Assembly: GCA_036848175.1 (NCBI GenBank)
Contig: DAIUKO010000002.1
Span: 1-64,000 of the forward strand
Length of the DNA stretch: 64,000 bases
DNA from: QHWF01 sp036848175
Lineage (GTDB): Bacteria > Acidobacteriota > Vicinamibacteria > Vicinamibacterales > CAVVIG01
Reading direction: 5' to 3'
Below are positions 24,844 to 33,410 of the stretch, piece after piece; positions within the stretch are counted from its first letter, which is position 1; every line of letters begins with the position of its first letter. The notes under the pieces were generated by a model, which was given only the letters and a program-made list of their open reading frames with translations, did not search any database and was not told the origin of the DNA. The position numbers and the translations under genes were made by a program.

Positions 24844-26156
24844 AACGCGCGCGCAACAAGCTCAGACACGACCTCCTCGACATCGTTCGGGCTGGGATTC
24901 GTGCGTGCGATGCGGGCGAGTTGACGCGCACCGCCCTGCTGGAGCTCACGGCTGCGCCTGTGGGGATGGGTCTTACCGCCGCGCTCGATCGTCCGCGCTA
25001 CGTGTGCATCGCGGCCGGCAAGGCGGCGGCGCCGATGGCGAAGGCGGCGTCGGGTCTGCTCAAGGGCCGGTTGCGATCGGGTCTCGTCGTCGCTCCCGCT
25101 GATGCGGCGTTCGGCAACTTCGAGGCGATCGCGGGAAGTCATCCTGTCCCGGACGAGTCCAGCGAGCGCGCGGGGCGCCGGGCGCTGGCGATTGCCGAAT
25201 CGCTGCAGCCCGACGAAGCGCTGCTCGTGCTCCTCTCGGGCGGCGCTTCGGCGCTGATGGCGGTGCCGGCCGACGGCGTGTCGCTCGATGACAAGCGACG
25301 GACGACCAGCCTGCTGCTGCGCGCGGGCGCGGACATCCAGGCGCTGAACACCGTCCGCAAACACCTCTCGGCGATCAAAGGCGGCTGGCTGGCGAGCCGC
25401 ACGACGGCGCCTTTGCGCACCTACGTCATTTCCGACGTCGTCGGCGACGACGTGAGCGTGATTGCGTCGGGGCCCACAGTGCCCGACGCGTCGACATTCG
25501 AGGACGCGCGACGCCTGCTGGATCGCTATGGCGGCGCCGCGTCGTACCCGACGAGCGTGGTTGAACGTCTGGACCGCGGCGTCCGAGGCGAAGTGCCGGA
25601 AACGCCAAAACCCGTCTACCCGGCGCCGGTGCGCTCCACGATTCGCGTCATCGGCAGCCGCCAAAGTGCGATGCTCGGCGCGGCGGGCCGCGCGGCGTCG
25701 CTCGGCTACCACGTCGTGCGCATGGAAGAGGCGGTCGTCGGCGAGGCGCGACTGAGCGCCGTGGCGCACGTCCGCGCCGCCATCGCCGCCGCGCAGGACG
25801 CACCGCGGCCGGCATGCATCGTCTCGACCGGCGAGACGACAGTACACGTCACCGGGTCAGGAACAGGCGGACGCAACCAGGAGTTCGCGCTCGCGGCGGC
25901 CGACCCGCTGTCGTCCATCGGTGCGCCCGCCGTGATTGGCAGCGTCGGGACGGATGGAATCGATGGTCCGACGGATGCGGCCGGTGCGATGGCCGACGAC
26001 ACGACCCTCCAGCGTGCGCGCGCCGAGGGGCTGACGCCCGATCGATTTCTCGCAGACAACAATGCCTACGCGTTTTTCGACGCGCTGGGCGATCTCATTC
26101 ACACGGGGCCGACCGGTACCAATGTCGGCGACCTCCAAGTAATTCTGTTAGCCTAA
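24840..26156 (+). CDS. gckA: Glycerate 2-kinase (GckA/MOFRL type)
   Basis: The protein has the DUF4147 plus MOFRL architecture of glycerate 2-kinases, which convert glycerate to 2-phosphoglycerate. Seen are the N-terminal AAGKAAAPMAKA segment, LLSGGASALMAVP, SDVVGDDVSVIASGPT, and the C-terminal GSGTGGRNQEFALA. No ATG gives the family N-terminus. The frame stays open upstream of TTG 24921 and encodes a fitting helix (LRHDLLDIVRAGIRACDAGE); it reaches a CTG at 24840 that overlaps the preceding stop. I use that CTG (438 residues), with TTG 24921 as the alternative. The rnr gene follows after 5 bases. Confidence 0.88.
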   Translation: MKRARNKLRHDLLDIVRAGIRACDAGELTRTALLELTAAPVGMGLTAALDRPRYVCIAAGKAAAPMAKAASGLLKGRLRSGLVVAPADAAFGNFEAIAGSHPVPDESSERAGRRALAIAESLQPDEALLVLLSGGASALMAVPADGVSLDDKRRTTSLLLRAGADIQALNTVRKHLSAIKGGWLASRTTAPLRTYVISDVVGDDVSVIASGPTVPDASTFEDARRLLDRYGGAASYPTSVVERLDRGVRGEVPETPKPVYPAPVRSTIRVIGSRQSAMLGAAGRAASLGYHVVRMEEAVVGEARLSAVAHVRAAIAAAQDAPRPACIVSTGETTVHVTGSGTGGRNQEFALAAADPLSSIGAPAVIGSVGTDGIDGPTDAAGAMADDTTLQRARAEGLTPDRFLADNNAYAFFDALGDLIHTGPTGTNVGDLQVILLA

Positions 26157-26161
26157 ATTCA

Positions 26162-28414
26162 ATGTTTTCTCGTGATCAGGTGCTCGCGCTCATGCGCGAT
26201 CGCGTGCACCATCCCGCCGCGATGCGGGAGCTTCTTCAAGTCCTCAAAGTGCCGCGCGACGAGCGGACGTCGTTCAAGCGGCACGTCAAGAACCTCGTCG
26301 CCTCGGGCGACCTCATTCAGATTCGCGGCCATCGGTTCGGTTTGCCCGAGAAGATGGATTTGTACGTCGGCCGGCTGCAGACGCACCCGGCCGGCTACGG
26401 ATTCGTCGCGCCCGAACGTCCGCTCGAAGCGGGCGGCGACATCTACATCTCCGGTCCGCATCTCAACGAAGCGATGCACGGCGACCGCGTCGTCGCCCGC
26501 ATCGAGCGCGTCAAGGAAGGCGGGCGCGTCGAAGGACGGATCATCCGCATCCTCGAGCGCGCCAACGCCTCGATCGTCGGCCGCTACGACCGCGGAGACG
26601 ACGGCATGGGTTACGTCGTGCCCTTCGATCGACGCGTGTTGATGGACATCTTCGTGCCTCCGGGTCAGGAGGGCGGCGCCTCTCCGAGCGAAATGGTCGT
26701 CGTCGAGCTGACCCGATGGCCGACGGCGACGCGCGGTGCGATCGGACATGTCGCCGAAGTGCTCGGTGACATCGACGCGCCGGGCGTCGACACGGAGATC
26801 ATCATCAGGAAGTACGGCATTCCCGACGCGCATTCGGACGAGGCCGTCGGCGAAGCGATTCGATTAGGCGGCTCGGTTTCGGAACGCGACATCCGCGGCC
26901 GCACCGATTTCCGCAACATCACGACGGTGACCATCGACGGCGAGCACGCCCGCGATTTCGACGACGCGATCACCATCGAGAAATTGTCGAACGGCCACTT
27001 CTGGCTCGGCGTTCACATCGCGGACGTGTCGCACTACGTCCAGGAGGGCACTGCGCTCGACCGCGAGGCGTACGAGCGCGGCACGTCCGTGTACTTTCCC
27101 GAGCGTGCCGTCCACATGTTTCCGTCGGAGCTCGCCACCGGCTTGTGCAGCCTCAACCCGCACGTCGACCGTCTCGTGCAGTCATGCCTGATGGAGATCG
27201 ATCGCCGCGGACAGGTGGTGCGCCACGAATTCCACGACGGCGTCATCAACAGCGACGAGCGGATGACCTACACCGCGGTCAACGGCATCCTGACCGATCG
27301 GGACGCGCAGCTGATGCGCGAATATGCGCCGCTCGTGCCGATGTTCGAGCAAATGCGCGAGCTCTTCCAGATCCTCAACGACGCGCGCCGCAGACGAGGG
27401 TCGATCGACTTCGACTTGAACGAAGCCGAAGTCATCATGGACGAGGGCGGACGTGTGGAAGCGATCATCGCGCTCGAGCGCAACGTCGCCCACCGCCTCA
27501 TCGAAGAGTTCATGCTCCTGGCCAACGAGACCGTCGCCTCGTATCTCGAATCGCAGAACGCGCCGGCGCTGTATCGCATTCACGAGGAGCCGGACATCCT
27601 GAAGGTGGCCAAGTTCGAGGAGTTCATCTCGGGCTTCGGCTACAGCCTCGCCGCGCCGGCGGGCGCACTCCGTCCGCGTCACTTTCAGAAGCTGATCGAG
27701 CGCCTCCACGGCAAGCCCGAAGAGAAGCCGATCGCGTTCCTCATGCTGCGGACGATGCAGAAGGCGCGCTACGCGCCCGAGAACCTGGGACACTTCGGGC
27801 TGGCCGCTCCGAGCTACACCCACTTCACGTCGCCGATCCGCCGGTATCCGGATCTCGTCGTCCATCGCGCGCTGCGCGCGGCGCGGCACCGGTTGTTGAC
27901 CGAGGAGATCCGCGAAGAACAGATCGAGGAACTGCCGGAAGTCGCGAGGCACACGTCCGACATGGAACGCCGCGCCGACGACGCCGAGCGCGAGCTCGTG
28001 CAGTGGAAGAAAGTGAAATTCATGGCCGACAAGGTCGGCGATGAGTTCGAAGGCTACGTCACCGGCGTCGCGGCGTTCGGCTTGTTCATCGAGCTCATCG
28101 AGCATTTCGTCGAGGGACTCGTGCATGTGTCGACGATGGCCGACGACTATTACCGGTTCGTGGAAAGCGCCCACCTGCTGAAGGGCGAGAACACCCACAA
28201 GGTCTATCGACTTGGCGACAAGGTGAAGGTCCAGGTGATTCGCGTCAACATGGAGACGCGGCAGGTCGATCTCGGGCTGGTCGAGATTCTCGAGCGCGTC
28301 CGCGAAGGGGAACGCGGGCCGCGGCGCAGCAAGGCGGTGCCAAAGCGCGACACGCGCCGCAAACAGCGTCCGGGCCGGGCCGAGCGGCAGATGCGCAAGC
28401 GCGGGCGGCGATGA
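26162..28414 (+). CDS. rnr: Ribonuclease R
   Basis: This is a processive 3'-5' exoribonuclease that degrades structured RNA and takes part in rRNA and tmRNA quality control. The order is an N-terminal winged helix (about 1-65), cold-shock domains (LYVGRLQTHPAGYGFV), the RNB catalytic domain with the metal-binding aspartates in VTIDGEHARDFDDAITIE, and a C-terminal S1 domain (GDEFEGYVTGVAAFGLFIEL). The last 25 residues are strongly basic (KAVPKRDTRRKQRPGRAERQ), as in other RNase R proteins. I start at 26162 (MFSRDQVLALM); the longer frame upstream overlaps gckA and has no family match. It has 750 residues. Confidence 0.95.
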   Translation: MFSRDQVLALMRDRVHHPAAMRELLQVLKVPRDERTSFKRHVKNLVASGDLIQIRGHRFGLPEKMDLYVGRLQTHPAGYGFVAPERPLEAGGDIYISGPHLNEAMHGDRVVARIERVKEGGRVEGRIIRILERANASIVGRYDRGDDGMGYVVPFDRRVLMDIFVPPGQEGGASPSEMVVVELTRWPTATRGAIGHVAEVLGDIDAPGVDTEIIIRKYGIPDAHSDEAVGEAIRLGGSVSERDIRGRTDFRNITTVTIDGEHARDFDDAITIEKLSNGHFWLGVHIADVSHYVQEGTALDREAYERGTSVYFPERAVHMFPSELATGLCSLNPHVDRLVQSCLMEIDRRGQVVRHEFHDGVINSDERMTYTAVNGILTDRDAQLMREYAPLVPMFEQMRELFQILNDARRRRGSIDFDLNEAEVIMDEGGRVEAIIALERNVAHRLIEEFMLLANETVASYLESQNAPALYRIHEEPDILKVAKFEEFISGFGYSLAAPAGALRPRHFQKLIERLHGKPEEKPIAFLMLRTMQKARYAPENLGHFGLAAPSYTHFTSPIRRYPDLVVHRALRAARHRLLTEEIREEQIEELPEVARHTSDMERRADDAERELVQWKKVKFMADKVGDEFEGYVTGVAAFGLFIELIEHFVEGLVHVSTMADDYYRFVESAHLLKGENTHKVYRLGDKVKVQVIRVNMETRQVDLGLVEILERVREGERGPRRSKAVPKRDTRRKQRPGRAERQMRKRGRR

Positions 28415-28446
28415 TCGCGCTGTCCACTGCTGTCGAAGTTCTCCAC

Positions 28447-28473
28447 CACGGAGGACGCGGAGGCCACCAAGGA
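28447..28473. repeat. CACGGAGGA 9-base tandem repeat
   Basis: Three consecutive 9-base units (CACGGAGGA, CGCGGAGGC, CACCAAGGA) lie in the rnr-selB gap, 24 bases before the selB start. The array at 32696-32759 is the reverse complement of the same family. Confidence 0.7.
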
Positions 28474-28496
28474 TCGTTGGTGGCGAGCTGGTGAGC

Positions 28497-30434
28497 ATGA
28501 AGTCGGTCGTTGTCGGAACCGCCGGGCACATCGATCACGGCAAGAGCGCGCTCGTTCTCGCGCTGACCGGCACCGATCCGGATCGGTTGAAAGAAGAGAA
28601 AGCGCGCGGCATCACCATCGATCTCGGCTTCGCGCATACGACGATTGACGGCCTCAACGTCGCGTTCGTCGACGTTCCCGGCCACGAGCGCTTCGTCAAG
28701 AACATGCTCGCCGGCGTCGGCGGGATCGATCTCGTCGTGCTCGTCGTCGCCGCAGACGAGTCGGTGATGCCGCAGACGCGCGAGCACTTCGACATCTGCC
28801 GCCTGCTGCACGTGCCCGCCGGAATCGTCGCGTTGACGAAGTCCGATCTGGTCGATGCCGAGACGCTGGAGCTCGTCCGGCTCGAAGTCCGCGACCTCAC
28901 GGCTGGCTCGTTCCTCGAAGGCGCGCCGATCGTCGCGGTGTCCGCCAGAACCGGCGAGGGCCTCGACGCGTTTCGGCGCGCGCTGGTCGACGTCAGCGCC
29001 CGCGTGACCGGCCGGCCGATCGAAGGCGTGACGCGGCTGCCGATCGATCGCGTCTTCTCGATGAAAGGCTTCGGAACCGTTGTCACCGGAACTCTGGTGT
29101 CGGGCCGCGTTCCCGCAGACGCCGAGTTGATGGTCGCGCCGGGCGACCGCCGCGTGAAAGTGCGCGGCGTCCAGGTGCACGGCGCGTCACGATCCGAAGC
29201 GGTCGCCGGACAGCGCACCGCCGTGAACCTCGGCGGCATCGAAGTGGATGAGATCGATCGAGGGCAGACGCTCGTCACGCCGGCGGTGCTGGAGGAAACA
29301 CGCCTCGCCGATGCACTCGTCGACCTGCTGCCGGGTGCGAAACCGTTGAGGCACGGCGCCCGCGTCCGCTTCCATCAGGGAACGGCTGAAATCATCGGAC
29401 GCGTCGCGCTGATTGGCCCGCTCGACCCGTCCGCCGGCGTGCCGACCATCGCGCCGGGGGCGCGTGCGTTCGTGAGGCTGCGCCTCGAGCGGCCGGCCAT
29501 CCTGGCGCGCGGCGACCGCTACATTCTTCGCGCGTATTCTCCGGCGGTGACAATCGCCGGCGGCGTCATTCTGGATCCGCATCCGCCGCGCGGGGCGATT
29601 CGAACAGAGGCGGCGCTGTCGCGCGCGACGCGTCTCGCGTTCGATCCGTCGGCGCCGGATCACGTGCAGGCGGACGACCGCGCCGCCGCCGTCATGATCG
29701 AAGACAGCGGCGCCGCGGGCTTTCCGCTCACGTCGATGGTGTCGCGGATCGGCATCGATCCCAACGCTCTCGATGCGCGCGTCGAGGCGCTGACTCGCTC
29801 AGGGGTGGCGGTTCGTGCCGGCGATGTCCTGGTGACGCCGGGCGTGTTCGAGAAGCTCAAGAGCGCGATGCTCGCGGCGCTCGGCGAACATCATCGGACC
29901 GAGCCGCTGTCGGAAGGTATTCCCCGGGAGGAGCTTCGCGACCGCGTCTTCGCGCGCGGTCACGCACACGTCTTCGAACGGGCGCTCACCGATCTCGCGG
30001 CGGCGGGCACGATCGTCAGCCGCGATCGGATTGCGCTCGCCACTCACCGCGTCGCGCTGTCGCCCGAAGACGAGCGCGCGCGGACCTCAATCGAGCGCGC
30101 GTTCCGAGTCGGCGGCCTGAAGCCGCCCGATGCGGCGACGGTTGCCGCGGACGCCGGCGCGTCCCCGGCCACGGTCGATCGCGTCCTGAAACTGCTGCAG
30201 CGGCAGAAGGTCCTCGTCCGGATCGACACGATGCTCTTTCACGTGGAAGCGCTCGACCGATTGAAAGCGGAAGTGGCGGCCCTGAAGGTCTCGGCAGGCG
30301 CCGCCGCGCGAATTGACGTCGCCACCTTCAAGGAACGGTACGGCGTGAGCCGCAAGTTCGCGATCCCGCTGCTCGAATATCTGGACCGCGAGCGGGTCAC
30401 CCGCCGGATGGGCGACTCGCGCGTCGTGCTATGA
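28497..30434 (+). CDS. selB: Selenocysteine-specific elongation factor SelB
   Basis: SelB delivers Sec-tRNA(Sec) to in-frame UGA codons that are followed by a SECIS element. The GTPase domain has G1 (GHIDHGKSAL), G3 (DVPGHERFVKNM) and G4 (TKSD). Two EF-Tu-like barrel domains follow, then the winged-helix repeats that bind SECIS (about 440-645, ending EYLDRERVTRRMGDSRVVL). The 645 residues match SelB rather than EF-Tu. The start is ATG 28497; a GTG two codons earlier is less likely. selA, selD and tRNA-Sec are not in the window. Its 3' end overlaps tatA on the other strand by 6 bases. Confidence 0.94.
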   Translation: MKSVVVGTAGHIDHGKSALVLALTGTDPDRLKEEKARGITIDLGFAHTTIDGLNVAFVDVPGHERFVKNMLAGVGGIDLVVLVVAADESVMPQTREHFDICRLLHVPAGIVALTKSDLVDAETLELVRLEVRDLTAGSFLEGAPIVAVSARTGEGLDAFRRALVDVSARVTGRPIEGVTRLPIDRVFSMKGFGTVVTGTLVSGRVPADAELMVAPGDRRVKVRGVQVHGASRSEAVAGQRTAVNLGGIEVDEIDRGQTLVTPAVLEETRLADALVDLLPGAKPLRHGARVRFHQGTAEIIGRVALIGPLDPSAGVPTIAPGARAFVRLRLERPAILARGDRYILRAYSPAVTIAGGVILDPHPPRGAIRTEAALSRATRLAFDPSAPDHVQADDRAAAVMIEDSGAAGFPLTSMVSRIGIDPNALDARVEALTRSGVAVRAGDVLVTPGVFEKLKSAMLAALGEHHRTEPLSEGIPREELRDRVFARGHAHVFERALTDLAAAGTIVSRDRIALATHRVALSPEDERARTSIERAFRVGGLKPPDAATVAADAGASPATVDRVLKLLQRQKVLVRIDTMLFHVEALDRLKAEVAALKVSAGAAARIDVATFKERYGVSRKFAIPLLEYLDRERVTRRMGDSRVVL

Positions 30435-30608
30435 CTTCGGATTGGTGGTCGTCGACGAGGTCTGTTCGCCTTCCTTCATCCCCTCTTTGAAGTTCTTCAC
30501 AGAACTGCCCAGCCCCTTGGCCAACTGAGGCAAGCGGTTTGCTCCAAAGATCAGGACGACGATGATGAGAATGATCAGTAGCTCAGGCAGCCCAAGTGAA
30601 CCAAACAT
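30429..30608 (-). CDS. tatA: Twin-arginine translocase subunit TatA/TatE
   Basis: This 59-residue protein is short but clear. It opens with MFGSLGLPELLIILIIVVLI, one membrane helix with the family's Gly and Pro-Glu-Leu positions, then FGANRLPQLAKGLG (the conserved FGxxxLPxLAxxLG hinge), an amphipathic helix (SSVKNFKEGMKEGEQ) and a polar tail. TatA forms the pore for export of folded Tat substrates. GGAG lies 6 bases before the ATG. Its start codon abuts the start codon of the divergent VWA gene (CATATG), so its ribosome-binding site lies inside that gene. tatC is not in the window. Confidence 0.93.
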   Translation of the reverse strand: MFGSLGLPELLIILIIVVLIFGANRLPQLAKGLGSSVKNFKEGMKEGEQTSSTTTNPKS

Positions 30609-31475
30609 ATGAAACTCCAGCGGTTTCCGGCACCGCGAACGGCGTGGATTGTACCACTAATCCTCAGCGCCTCGCTCACTTACGCGCAGTTTACGACAGG
30701 AGTGAGCCTCGTCGAGGTCTACGCCACCGTCACCGATCGTCAGGGCGAGCCCCTCACTAACCTGAGCGCCGCCGATTTTCGCGTCATGCAGGACGGCGTC
30801 CCCCAGACCATCACCGCGTTCGCAGCCGGGGAGTTTCCGCTCGCCGTCGCCATCGGGCTCGATCGCAGCTTCAGCATGGGCGGCAAAGGCGACCGGCTCT
30901 CGGTCGCGAAGTCGGCGGCGCGCACCTTCATCGACGCGCTGCGCAACGACGATCAGGTCATGGTCCTCGCGATCGGCAGCGACACCGAAGTCGCCGCGCC
31001 GCTGTCGACCGATCGCGCGGCCGCGCGCGCGGCGATCGATCGGCTCGAGCCGTGGGGGACCACACCGCTGTACGACGCGACGCTGGTCGCGCTCGAGGCA
31101 ATTCAGTCCGCGAAAGGACGCCGTGCGCTGGTGCTGCTGTCCGACGGGACGGATCGCTACAGCGACACGAGCGAGGCAGCGCTCGTCGAAGAAGCACGGC
31201 GCCGTGATGCGCTCGTCTACCCGATTGCGATCGGGCCCTCGCGGCCGCCGGTCTTCGCCGAACTGGCGACGGCCACCGGCGGACGATCGTTTTTCGCGAA
31301 GGAGCCGCGCGAACTCGGCGCAATCCTCACCACGATCGCGCGCGAGCTGCGCTTCCAGTATCTGCTCGGCTACGTTCCGCCGCCTGCAACCGGACGGTCG
31401 TGGCACGCGATCGACGTGGAAGTCGATCGTCCGGGCGTTCGCATCAGAGCGCGCGACGGGTATTTCGCGAAGTAG
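30609..31475 (+). CDS. Exported VWA-domain protein (acidobacterial type)
   Basis: A signal peptide (WIVPLILSASLTYAQ) is followed by a short beta-rich segment (GVSLVEVYATVTDRQGEPL) and a von Willebrand factor A domain (about 72-255). The MIDAS metal site is the DRSFSMGG variant of DxSxS. This matches the VWFA-related proteins (TIGR03436) that are abundant in Acidobacteria; their role is unknown and may be adhesion or envelope assembly. It has 288 residues. There is no intergenic space before its ATG and no good Shine-Dalgarno, so translation may be leaderless or weak. Confidence 0.85.
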   Translation: MKLQRFPAPRTAWIVPLILSASLTYAQFTTGVSLVEVYATVTDRQGEPLTNLSAADFRVMQDGVPQTITAFAAGEFPLAVAIGLDRSFSMGGKGDRLSVAKSAARTFIDALRNDDQVMVLAIGSDTEVAAPLSTDRAAARAAIDRLEPWGTTPLYDATLVALEAIQSAKGRRALVLLSDGTDRYSDTSEAALVEEARRRDALVYPIAIGPSRPPVFAELATATGGRSFFAKEPRELGAILTTIARELRFQYLLGYVPPPATGRSWHAIDVEVDRPGVRIRARDGYFAK

Positions 31476-31490
31476 TCCTGCACGTCGAAG

Positions 31491-31513
31491 CGCGGGGCGT
31501 TTCAGGCCCCGCG
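31491..31513. repeat. GC-rich hairpin between convergent genes
   Basis: CGCGGGGC (31491-31498) and GCCCCGCG (31506-31513) form a perfect 8-bp stem with a 7-base loop (GTTTCAG). It lies between the VWA gene and the convergent flavoprotein gene, and its right arm encodes the last residues of the latter. It may act as a terminator, although no T run follows. Confidence 0.65.
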
Positions 31514-32686
31514 TCCCGTGAGTGAACTCGTGACGAACCGCCAGCCGAGTCCGACTTCGCATGTTTTCAGCAATCGCCACTCGAGCGTCGCGTACGACTG
31601 ACGACCCGCGACGAGATCCGCCATCACGGCACGGAGACTCGCGCTCTGCTGCAGCGCCTCGATCAACAGTCCGAGGAACGGTGCAGCAAAGAACATCGAC
31701 CTCAGCTTCGCCGCACGTGCCAGTTCGACGATCGCTTCCTCCCTGACGCGCGACGCGTACTGCGCCGGATCGAGACCCGCCGCCAGCGTTTCAGCAGCCC
31801 ATTGGCCCGACGCCAGCGCGAAGAAAATTCCTTCGCGCGTGATCGGATCGACGAGGCCGGCGGCGTCGCCGACCAGACACCATCGCGGTCCCGCCAGTTC
31901 GAGGTCGTCGAAGTCGCGCGCGTTGAGCGACGGAATCGGCCACGAATAGGGTTCGAGCCGCGCCCCGCGCGCGAGACCCGTCTTGTCGAGCCATGCCGCC
32001 GTCCTCCGCCGCAGCGTTGCGGCAGTGAACCCGGCATCCGCCTGCGCGCAGATGCCGATGGCCAGATGATCGGGACGCGGGAACGACCAGATGTAGCCGG
32101 GCGGATCCGCCACGAACTCGATCACGAGTTCGCGGCTCGTCACGCCGTGCGCGAAAAACCCGGTCGCAATCGAGAGCTGGTCGCGGCGAAAGGCGGCCGC
32201 CACCCGGCGGCGGACGAGTCCGTTGGCGCCGTCGGCGCCGATCACACACGCCGCGCGAAGCGCGCCTTCGCGCGTCTCGACGCGCACGCCGTCGCGCTCC
32301 ACGCGAATGTCGGTCGCGCGCGATCGCCGAAGTTCCGCGCCGGCGTCGATCGCCGCGGCGACCAGCGCGCCGTCGAAGTGCGCGCGGCTCGCGACGATGA
32401 GATCCGGCTGCCGGTCAGCAGGTCGGTCCTCGAGCCGCACTGCCGCACATCGCGCGCGTGCCGAGTCGAGGAACCGCGCCGTGTGGATGCGACAGGTCGG
32501 AAGACTGTGGCCGGCAACACTGGCGGCGATGAGTTCGAGCGCGCGGCCCGTGACGCCGCCGCCGCACGGCTTCTCGCGCGGGTGAGACGGATCGATCAAC
32601 ACGACCCGCGCGCCGCGGCGTGCGAGCGAGTACGCGGCCCACGCGCCGGCAGGTCCCGCGCCGACGATTGCAACATCTTTACTCAA
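31502..32686 (-). CDS. Geranylgeranyl-reductase-like FAD oxidoreductase
   Basis: This 394-residue flavoprotein starts with the FAD-binding motif (VAIVGAGPAGAWAAYSLARR) and has PCGGGVTGRAL, typical of geranylgeranyl reductases, then the second FAD motif (LVGDAAGLVDPITREGIFFA). The family saturates prenyl chains of chlorophylls, quinones or lipids, or acts on other polyprenyl substrates. The substrate cannot be told here. The start is TTG at 32686, chosen because it is immediately before the nucleotide-binding fold. It is divergent from the gene at 32792, with a 9-base repeat array between. Confidence 0.85.
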   Translation of the reverse strand: MSKDVAIVGAGPAGAWAAYSLARRGARVVLIDPSHPREKPCGGGVTGRALELIAASVAGHSLPTCRIHTARFLDSARARCAAVRLEDRPADRQPDLIVASRAHFDGALVAAAIDAGAELRRSRATDIRVERDGVRVETREGALRAACVIGADGANGLVRRRVAAAFRRDQLSIATGFFAHGVTSRELVIEFVADPPGYIWSFPRPDHLAIGICAQADAGFTAATLRRRTAAWLDKTGLARGARLEPYSWPIPSLNARDFDDLELAGPRWCLVGDAAGLVDPITREGIFFALASGQWAAETLAAGLDPAQYASRVREEAIVELARAAKLRSMFFAAPFLGLLIEALQQSASLRAVMADLVAGRQSYATLEWRLLKTCEVGLGWRFVTSSLTGRGA

Positions 32687-32695
32687 CGCGCGGTC

Positions 32696-32759
32696 TCCTC
32701 CGTGTCCTCTGTGTCCTCCGTGTCCTCTGTGTCCTCTGTGTTTGCCGTGTCCTCCTGTG
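32696..32759. repeat. TCCTCYGTG 9-base tandem array
   Basis: About seven units of the type TCCTCCGTG / TCCTCTGTG / TTTGCCGTG run without gaps between two divergent genes. It is the reverse complement of the CACGGAGGA family at 28447-28473. It fills nearly the whole space where promoters of both genes would be. Confidence 0.85.
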
Positions 32760-32791
32760 GATCCATTCCCACCGTGCTACAGTACTCGGCG

Positions 32792-33250
32792 ATGATCGAG
32801 ACCCAAACCGGACTCTTCACAATCGCGGTGTTTCAGGACGTCGCCTGGGCGCGGAAGGGGCTCGACGCGCTCAAACAGGCCGGGTTCGCTCGCGAGTCGC
32901 TGACGGTTCTGGCGAAGGAAAGTCCCGAGGTCGGAAAACTGATCGAAGATACCGTCGGATCCGCGGCGGAGCGCCTGGAGGCGGCCAACATCGGCGCGGC
33001 GATCGCACGCGGGCCGCTGGTCGAGGCGCTGCAGGGCAGCGCGCACGACCTGGGGAAGATTGGACTCGCGGGCGCGATGCGGCGCGTCGGATTTCAGCCG
33101 CATGACGGCCACATTTTCGAGACGCTGGTCGGTCGCGGCGGCGTGCTCGTCTCGATCCGAAGCGAGCCGCGCGCCGCCGACGCCCTCGCCATCCTGCACT
33201 CGTACGGCGGCGGCAACGCGGCGATCGGTGCGTGGCAGGGACGCGTCTAA
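32792..33250 (+). CDS. Putative general stress protein-like (GSP17M/YflT type)
   Basis: This 152-residue protein has no membrane segment strong enough to call. The N-terminus (LFTIAVFQDVAWARKGLDAL) and the spaced helix SPEVGKLIEDTV resemble the ferredoxin-like fold of general stress proteins of the YflT group, with a second similar half near GGVLVSIRSEPRAADALAIL. Function is unknown. I start at ATG 32792; the frame is open much further upstream, but that part is the repeat array and the antisense of the flavoprotein gene. Confidence 0.7.
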   Translation: MIETQTGLFTIAVFQDVAWARKGLDALKQAGFARESLTVLAKESPEVGKLIEDTVGSAAERLEAANIGAAIARGPLVEALQGSAHDLGKIGLAGAMRRVGFQPHDGHIFETLVGRGGVLVSIRSEPRAADALAILHSYGGGNAAIGAWQGRV

Positions 33251-33410
33251 CCCCGAAGGATCGTAGGACTTTCGAAAATGTGGACAGCCCGGCCGGTGCC
33301 TGAACGACTGCGTCCTAAGGATTACGGACCGGGTGCGAGGCATCTCTTTTGCAGTTGCAGGCTCGAAACGCGTGCGCGAGAATATCTCAACGAACGACAT
33401 CCCCTTCCCA

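Noticed and set aside
32696..32759. In-frame extension of the gene at 32792 through the repeat (AVSSVSSVSS...)
   Set aside because: The frame is open only because the repeat has a 9-base period. The domain begins at the ATG at 32792, and upstream is antisense to a conserved gene.
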